Origin: Sphaeroforma sirkka
Lineage: Eukaryota > Opisthokonta > Ichthyosporea > Ichthyophonida
Assembly: GCA_001586965.3 (NCBI GenBank)
Contig: LUCW03001834.1
Location: forward strand, 1-55,156
Length of the DNA: 55,156 nt
Direction: 5' to 3'
Positions 48,100-55,156 of the stretch are shown here, one piece after another (positions within the stretch are counted from its first letter, which is position 1; each line of letters opens with the position of its first letter). Under the pieces are notes generated by a model that was not told the DNA's origin, made no database searches, and was given only the letters and a program-made list of their open reading frames with translations. A program made the translations under genes and the position numbers.

Positions 48100-51000
48100 C
48101 TATGTCGTTTAGTATTTGGTCCAGTAACCATTTCCGATGTAGGCGCCTTACGTTTATTATTTGGTAAGGTATTAGCCAAAGGCTGTTCTTCATTAGTAAG
48201 TAAGTTTGAACAATTTTCTGCACTGTTGGTAAGCAGATCAGAAAGTTTAGTCACGTAGGAAGTAGGTGGCAAATAGGGAATTTCAGATCCGTCAGGGTTT
48301 GTAGTCACCTGAGGAAACCCTTTTCGTTTATCTCGTGTGTTCTTATGTAAACGCTTATTCCATTTCTTATTAAAGATACGAAGAAAGTCGCGAGATTCAC
48401 GAAATGCATCGGAGGTTAGCCAAGCTACTGTCCCATCCATGAAACGGGTCTTGTAGTAAGTGTAACCGTCTTCGGATGTTTTGTCAATTATATCTTTGAC
48501 TTGTGACTCCATAACTGGTACATCAGAATCAAATGAGCGAGCGAATGAGAGTTCGGAGGTAGGGATACGGTGAGTGCCTAGATTGGTTGCGCTAGTACCA
48601 TCAATGTTATTCACTTCGTAAGTATCACTCTTCTCATCATGGTAGGAAATAACAAAAGGTCCTATCGTCTTAGAAGAGAGTTCGGTAACGTTGGCGTTTC
48701 GATTTATATAATGTTAACGTAATCGCCGACTTTGAACTGAACAATGTTCTTAGTGTTATTCCATCGGTCATACGCTTTAAGTAGGACGCGATTCTTGTGC
48801 TCGAGTAAACAGGGGTAAACAACGTTCTGCATATGCTCGATCTTTTGAAGCCACGGGGTAGCGTGTTTCTCGGGCGCAGTTTTATCAAACGTTGCTTGTA
48901 ATTCACTATAGCGGCCAAAGAAATAGTGAAACGGGAGTGTTCCAGTTTGAGGATTCATGCAGTTATTCATTTGAGTCTGAACCCATTTCAAATGATAAGG
49001 CCACATATCCTCAACGTCGTCTAGTGCGGTACGCAAGAGTTTCTTAAGTTCTCTATGACGTGTCTCATTTGCACCCTGCGTTTGAGGTTTGTAAGGAACA
49101 CCACGCCTATGGGTCATGCCTGATACGAGTATAAGTGCCTCCATTACGTCGGTACAAAACTCACTACCGTTATCAGAACATAGTACTCGGGGAAACCGAA
49201 GTCATTAAAGACGTGATAGCATAATTCTGCCACTGTTTGTGGACGTTTGTTCGGTATTGCATAAAGCAAGTTATAGCCCGAAGCCACACATAAGAAATGA
49301 CAGATATATACATCGCCAGTATGCTTGGATCGCGGGAGTTTAACCAAATCAACTATGACTCGGCGCATCGGTTGGTCTTCTATCACACTTTTAGGGGTGC
49401 CCAACCGTATCGCTTGATCTGGTTCTTTTCACAATCAGTACAGCGTCGGTATACTTCACGTATGGTTTCTTTCAGCGCCGGGTGATCAAGCCCTGCACGA
49501 ATAGCCATTTTATAAGTATGCTCATATGCTCGATGCGTTAAATTATGTATAATTTTAACTCTACTTTCGAGCTCCTCTAAGTCAGTCAGATTCTGCGTAA
49601 CGCTGGCTGGATGAACCATAGTCCTGTTGGAAAGGGCAACCTCAGTATCAGGAGGGGTAGAGTCCTGAGATACATAATTGACAACATTGGATTGTTGAAG
49701 TATCTTCTTCAGTTGTTTCGCCACTCCTGGCTGTTCTTTAAGCAGCGCTTTAAGTAGTTGAGTGCGAGCTTCAGGTTCTCTTAGAGTTTTGAGTCTTTGA
49801 TCCATGGCCTTAGCTAGTTCCATGTTTTTACGATCTAATGCCGTTTCAATCGGCATTACCTCGACTGCAATCTTGTTGGGTGCATGTGTTGTACGAGTCT
49901 TGAGCTTTTGTTCAAACTCTTTAGACTCCTCTAGTTTAGCTAAGAATTCGGTTGAGGGTTTCCACTCAGTGGTACCTGCAGGACCGATGCGACAAACAAT
50001 GGTGTGTTTCCAAGGCGTCTTCTTAATAGAATAGGATCCCTGATACAAGAACGTGTCGGTTTCACGGTCGACATAAATAGGTTCGTCTTGAATCATATTA
50101 ATTAAATCACGTATCCATGGGTCGGAGTTACGTAAGGGACAACACAGCGTAATGGTAGATTTAGTAATATTAACATAATTTAACAACTGTGCGATAAGTT
50201 GACAAGGTGGGTTAGCCCACGCATTATGCTTTGATAAGTCAAGCTGAAATGCATCACCTTTAGGATGAGTCAACGACCTATATTCAGAAACCTGTTTGTT
50301 ATGTTCTGCGGCAAACATATCAACAGTAAATGGACCCCATCGTGATTGAGCGAGGTTAAACCATTTCTTATTTAGCATCCAATCGGTTGCTAATAACTCT
50401 TTGACTGTTTTCTGGTAGTCGGGCACAAGTCGAGAGAGCATGTCAGGAAGATGGTTATGTATTCCTGGAATGTGTGTTATATTAAAAGCGAACTTGGCAA
50501 TAATGTCATGCCAGCGGCTCACCAACTGTGAATCAGGGTTCATATCTTTTAAGTATGTTAAAGACTTTTGATCACAGGCGACAGTAAAGTAACTTCCATA
50601 AAGGTAGTCTTTAAACTGTCTTAGCGCAGTAACTATAGCAAGGAGCTCTTGTTTAACGGTAGGGTAATTCCGTTGACTCTTATTATAACTCTTGCTAAAG
50701 AATTGTATGTAGCGCGGTTTTACCATTTATCGTTTGGTAAAGCACTCCACCTACCGCTCGATCTGAAGCGTCGGTTGCTACTTGGAATGGGACACCATCC
50801 ACAGGGTACTGCATGATGGGTGCGTCCATTACTTTACTTTTGACTAGTTTAAATGCATCATCACATTCTTTAGTCCAAAGCTTTCCCAAAGGTCCTTTGT
50901 GCAGCCGTAGGTGACTGAAAGGCTTTAAGTAATGAGAAAGATGCGGTACCGAATCCGAGAAGAAGTTAACAAACCCACACACAGAGTTCACATCTCTTCC

Positions 51001-52200
51001 AGTAATTGGTGTTGATAAATCCAACAGAAACTGTTTTCTTGCCAGGATCAATTTCTACCCCTGCTGCAGATACTTTGTAGCCAAGTAAGTGTATAGTATC
51101 TTTAGTAAAAAGAACACTTGTCTTCGTTAATCTTAAGTTTAGCATGATTAAGTCGCTTTAAGACTTCTTTAACGAGTTTAGCATGTTCATGTGCTGTCTT
51201 TGTAAAGATAACTATATCATCTAAATAGACTGATACGTTATACGACAGGTCCGCAAATAGTTCCATCATAACTTGTTGGAAGAAAGAAGGTAACATGTGT
51301 AAGCCTTCAGGTGCACCTTTAAACTGGTACTTCTTACCTTGCCAAGTAAAGGAAAAGTATTTCCTATGAGGCTGATATATTTGTAGTTGATGGAATGCAG
51401 CTTTTAAGTCTATCTTGGAAAAGATAGTCGCACCTCCATTTTGCGTAGTATCTCGCTTATCTTAGGTAAGGGAAAACTATGTTGCGGAATTAGTTTTGTT
51501 GATTGGCGACAGGTCTAGTACTACTCTTGTTTTACTAAACGTTCCATCAGATTTATATTGATCGACCGCTAAGAGAGCTAAGTTAACTGGGGTTGCATCA
51601 TAATTGATTTCAATTAGACCCTGTTTTAACCAATCTTCGATTTGGGTTTTGACAACGTCTTTGTGTCTCCAACTCACGTAGTTATGTGAAGGACACTTTA
51701 ACTTAGAGAAGTCGACGTTTGTTAAGTCAAGTCTAACGTACCCATTAGAGAACTTAAACATACACCAGTCAGTTATTGCAATCTTCCTGTTTTGTATAAT
51801 TAAGTCCATAATTATATCGGTGAAGTGCGGAATCATATCCTTTGCTTCACCTTCCGGAGGTTTAGGTATCTTTAACATATTATCATCTGACTGATCTTTA
51901 TTCGGGTTCAGCCCATTAGGCAGACCAGTGAGTGTTATACCTAAACTGAGAAGATCAGTCATACCTATAATTAAATCGTATTTCTGAGACATGTCAGTAA
52001 CGATTAGGTGAGTCTTCACTTCTCTTCTATCTGACAGCATTATGTGTGCATAGTCAATGGCTTGTTCGCAAGTAGTAACTTTGCCATTTCCCAAGATTAA
52101 ATCAGTTGTTTCGTTATGGACAGCCATATCTGTAGCGTAGGCTACTCGGCATGAGATAGCAGAGACTTCAGCCCCTGGATCAAATAGTGCCATAACTTTT
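48100..52200 (-). pseudogene. pol region of the Ty3/gypsy-like element (fossil)
   Basis: Approximate parts on the minus strand are: protease around 52.0-52.2 kb (FDPGAEVSA motif); reverse transcriptase around 51.1-52.0 kb (SVYLDDIVIF, the YxDD box); RNase H around 50.5-51.0 kb (VATDASDRAVGGVL); an additional domain around 49.9-50.4 kb with VDMFAAEHN and NAWANPPCQLI; then integrase around 48.7-49.6 kb with a His/Cys zinc-binding part (YRRCTDC) and a catalytic core. The region is broken in several places. Confidence 0.85.
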
Positions 52201-52299
52201 TTTCTCCATTTACGAAAACTGTTTGAAAGATACGTTCATCTCCTTTGGTATAGATTTTATTGAACATTTTCTCATAATCTTGCTCTAGTGCGCACATAT

Positions 52300-54350
52300 G
52301 GTACTGTCAGTGCTTAACTTGGACGTCTGGTAAGTCCTTGCAATCCTCTTTGTGCCAACCGTTAGTACCCTTGCAAGTAGCACACTCTTTCATATAGTGT
52401 CCAAAATCTGGCTTGCCTGGTGCACACTTAACAGGGTCGTGTCTACCATTCCACTTGCCATTACGTTTTGTGAGGTTGTAACCACACTTCTTGCAAGGCG
52501 CTCTCACCTTCTTATCACCTTTCGGTTCGGTAGAAGTAGAGCCAGTACCCCCCCTCCAGTAGTAGTGCGAGGTTTCTTAGTACTACGCGCAGTATTAGTC
52601 TCTACTGCGTTTCGCTTTAGTGGGCTGGGTGTAGCTCGTGGTACTAAGTACTCTAGTAGAGGAATTGGTATGCTTGTGTACTATCTTCTCAAAGACAGAC
52701 CAAGGCATAGATCGCAAATCACCATAGGCGATGATGTCATCATTGACTTTCTTAAAGAGGTTAGCTCCCAGAGTCTCCATCATCTGACAAATTAATAAAT
52801 ATTCGCCAGTATAGGTACGACCACCCATCCGTGTATTCATATGTGTCATATGAGCTAGAGCACCTCGAATAGTGGTATCGTTCGCAAAGAACTTGCGAGA
52901 CTCTAGAAGTTCACGGTCACGTGCATCTTCAAAAAAAGGTGTTAAGTATATTATCACGCAACTGGTGCCAGGGTAGGGCTTTCCAGTTGGGCTCATGAGC
53001 CTTCAAGATAGTTCGCCATTCACCTGGCTCACAGAAATGAATAAAGGCATTCATCATCTGCTTATCCCTAAGGCTGGCAGACTCCTTAAGTTGGTCGAAG
53101 GCCTTCAGTGTCTCCACTGTACTCTCATTAGTAGAGAAATCGACCTCAGCCTGCGCGTTACCTAGCTGCTTTATAAAGCTTGGTTCTAAGTGTTCACGAG
53201 GCTCATGCTCAGTGCTACGGGCTGCTAGTGCCAAGATGGTGTCTATTTCCTTTCTCTTGTTATCGATTAGATAGCGAATGTTATCCGCTTTCCTATCGTC
53301 AAGGTCAGAGTCATTCAATAGACGGTCCTCAAGGACTTGCATACCAGAGCGTAATAGCCTGAGACGAGTATGTCTGGTTCTCACTTCCTCATCCTCAGGA
53401 TTAGAGCGGGAACTCTCTAACGAGGTACTGGTGTAGCGATTGCCAAAATCGTGATTACCAGGGTTAGTTGGCAAATGAGGGTCGATATTACGAGGATGGT
53501 AAGCCTCATCGAGTTCCATACGATCATATCCTCTGACAGGGTTAGGTTTGTCAAGAGGATGGTCGATGGTAGCATCAGAGCTATAGAGATTAAATTTTGA
53601 AATATTATCTCTCTCGCCAGTGGTAATTGGCTTAGTGGTAAACATACTGGCTGGTAAACCAGTAGGTCTCGGGTTCGAAACCCGGCCCGAAATTTTTTTT
53701 CTTCTTCGGTATAGGAAGAATATCAGCCAAGTGGGACACGATAGAGGGGTCCACAACTGCTGCTGCCGCTAGCTCCTTCAAGAGCGCTTCAGTGCGGTTC
53801 AATTGGCGTTGAGATTGAGAGGATCCAGCCACTCGTTGTCGAGTTATGGCGTCCTCAGCTTCGGCCCCAAGATTTGAGCTGAATGGAATGGCTTCTCCAT
53901 CGATGGCGAAACCGAAATTTTCGGACAGGTCCAATACTTCCTTTTCACGCCGGATTTGTGCTGGAGTGTCCTTTAGATGTGGAGTTATAATGCCCCCGAC
54001 ATTCGTATCCACGAATTTTCCAGCCTTTCGACGTTTATCCCCAATATTTGACGGCACGTGGTCAGGGGGGGCAAGCTGGGGTCCTGAGCTTCACTCCTAG
54101 GTGATACACGGACGCTGGCGAGCCTTTCCGCGGTAGTAGATACCTCTTCTTCCAAGGCTTTAGGATCCGACGAGTCATCCTCAGAATAATCCTCTGTACC
54201 AACCTCAGAATTTGCTTCCCCAACAGTATCCTCGGCAGGCTCAACTCCAGACAGGCTAGGTGTTTCCACAGGGACCTCAGGAACCTCGGCAGGCTTAGCA
54301 GGCTTAGAGCTAGCGGCTCCCTTGCCTTTAGAAGTACCCTTAGCCATAGT
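52300..54350 (-). pseudogene. gag region of the Ty3/gypsy-like element (fossil)
   Basis: The N-terminal part is rich in Lys, Ala, Pro, Glu and Ser (KGKGAASSKPAKPAEVPEVP). The middle is a helical capsid-like region, and the end is a Cys/His-rich nucleic-acid-binding segment (CKKCGYN, then CATCKGTNGWHKEDC). The region is broken and carries a tRNA-derived insertion. Confidence 0.75.
53621..53700 (+). repeat. tRNA-derived (SINE-like) Pol III unit inserted in gag
   Basis: A box TGGCTTAGTGG (53628-53638) and B box GGTTCGAAACC (53672-53682) match Pol III consensus and lie 44 bp apart, as in a tRNA. Eight T residues follow at 53693-53700, a strong Pol III terminator. The T arm pairs well, and an anticodon-like arm TACTGG...CCAGTA forms, but its loop has eight bases. 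The acceptor strands (TGGTAAT and CCCGAAA) do not pair. It is therefore a tRNA-like relic or SINE head rather than a working tRNA gene, on the strand opposite the host retrotransposon. Confidence 0.7.
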
Positions 54351-54426
54351 AATTGCTGGATAGTAAATTGATGTCAGACAGTCTAGAAGCAGTACACTAC
54401 TGTAACTACTATATAACTGAAAAATA

Positions 54427-55020
54427 TGTAAACTTCGATGGAAATTACTAGGTTTCAAACTATATTAAACTAAAATACAATTTAGTCAGTTAGGATTTAG
54501 CAGTGGTAGCTTGTGTAAGAATGATCGGGACTGCCTCTTGTTAAGAGCCTAAATATCCTCGATCACACAGGGCGTACCTCTAGCTGTTCTTTATTGAATA
54601 ATTTTCACTAGAAGTACTAAATGTTCATGACCACTTGCCTAATTTGTAAATAGACATAATAACGTAAGTCACGTTAATACATTAGCTGATATAAATAAAG
54701 TTCCATCTGAAGAAAAGTTAAAAAAAGAAAAAAGACTTATTGGATTTTGGAGATTGGCGGGAGGACCAAAATCAATAAGTAGTAGTTCGGAGATTATAAA
54801 ATTTAGTTTATAATATCCTACATCTACTAATGTCTCAAATAGGTCCAAGTAGATGAGTCATACCAAATACTCAGGCTATTGGAGCCATCAAAGTGAATTT
54901 AGAACACTTTGGAAATATTGGAAAAAGAGCTTGTACTAATTATTTAAAATACAAATAAAACCAATGTATTATCTCAATTGATCTTGATATTTTAGACTGA
55001 CCGGAGGCCGTATTTCTACA
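54427..55020 (-). repeat. 5' LTR of the Ty3/gypsy-like element
   Basis: This 594-bp LTR has the same TG...CA limits as 47355-47952 and should hold the promoter for minus-strand transcription. A direct CCTG repeat follows at 55021-55024. Confidence 0.95.
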
Positions 55021-55156
55021 CCTGGACCAAAAAAATAGTAACTTTTCTACACGTGCGTTTGTATTTAGAGTATTTTATCCAGAGGCTACTATGGGTGATT
55101 GTGAAGCATCATATCTTGATGATCATCCATCGATTCAATATAAATATAAACCTGTG

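Larger units (their letters stand above)
47355..55020 (-). mobile_element. Ty3/gypsy-like LTR retrotransposon (fossil)
   Basis: This 7.67-kb element reads on the minus strand with LTRs at both ends and a 4-bp CCTG target duplication. Its parts, in order of expression, are a gag-like region, a zinc-knuckle region, aspartic protease, reverse transcriptase, RNase H, an additional domain, and an integrase with a zinc-binding N terminus. Integrase after RNase H places it with Ty3/gypsy (Metaviridae). The LTRs differ only in a few homopolymer lengths, so insertion is very recent. The coding part is nevertheless broken, with roughly eight to ten interruptions, so it is treated as a fossil. A small tRNA-derived sequence is inserted in its gag region. 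No usual tRNA-complementary TGG primer site follows the 5' LTR. Confidence 0.93.

Noticed and set aside
53621-53700. Functional tRNA gene
   Set aside because: The acceptor strands do not pair and the anticodon loop has eight bases, so only the Pol III boxes are supported.

Overview
This window is nuclear DNA from an intron-rich unicellular eukaryote. Introns are GT-AG with donors such as GTAAGT and GTATGT. Exons are GC-rich, while the DNA between them is AT-rich and full of microsatellites. The gene set (fungal-type MTD1 dehydrogenase, single-chain NADH-type glutamate synthase, class II glutamine synthetase, THAP zinc finger, PIF/Harbinger transposase, Ty3/gypsy retrotransposon) suggests an opisthokont or a close protist relative. 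An ichthyosporean such as Sphaeroforma is my guess, not a demonstrated assignment.

Layout. An intronless glutamine synthetase lies on the minus strand at 819-1886. A seven-exon MTD1-type methylenetetrahydrofolate dehydrogenase lies on the plus strand at 7571-13661. From about 14.4 to 30.8 kb is a transposon- and repeat-rich block. A 21-exon glutamate synthase occupies the minus strand at 32546-43918. After about 3.4 kb of AT-rich DNA, a Ty3/gypsy-like LTR retrotransposon on the minus strand fills 47355-55020, with near-identical LTRs and a 4-bp target duplication.

The repeat block has an order of its own. Segment A (about 14.69-15.31 kb) and segment B (19.34-20.05 kb) recur inverted as B' (29.15-29.96 kb) and A' (30.03-30.64 kb). 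In the right arm A' and B' lie about 80 bp apart. In the left arm about 4 kb separates them, holding a decayed Harbinger transposase, a THAP-domain ORF and a Ser/Gln-rich ORF. The right arm therefore looks like the pre-insertion state. B' encodes an open C2-domain-like protein. A 304-bp hAT-type MITE with perfect 16-bp terminal inverted repeats and a perfect 8-bp target duplication lies at 22414-22717.

How the genes work together. Glutamine synthetase and glutamate synthase are the two halves of the GS/GOGAT ammonium-assimilation cycle and lie about 31 kb apart here. MTD1 sits between them and feeds one-carbon units to purine synthesis, which consumes glutamine. This is suggestive clustering, not an operon. 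Two exon-intron models were built by hand from splice signals and reading-frame continuity. Both close exactly: 972 nt for MTD1 and 6291 nt for glutamate synthase.
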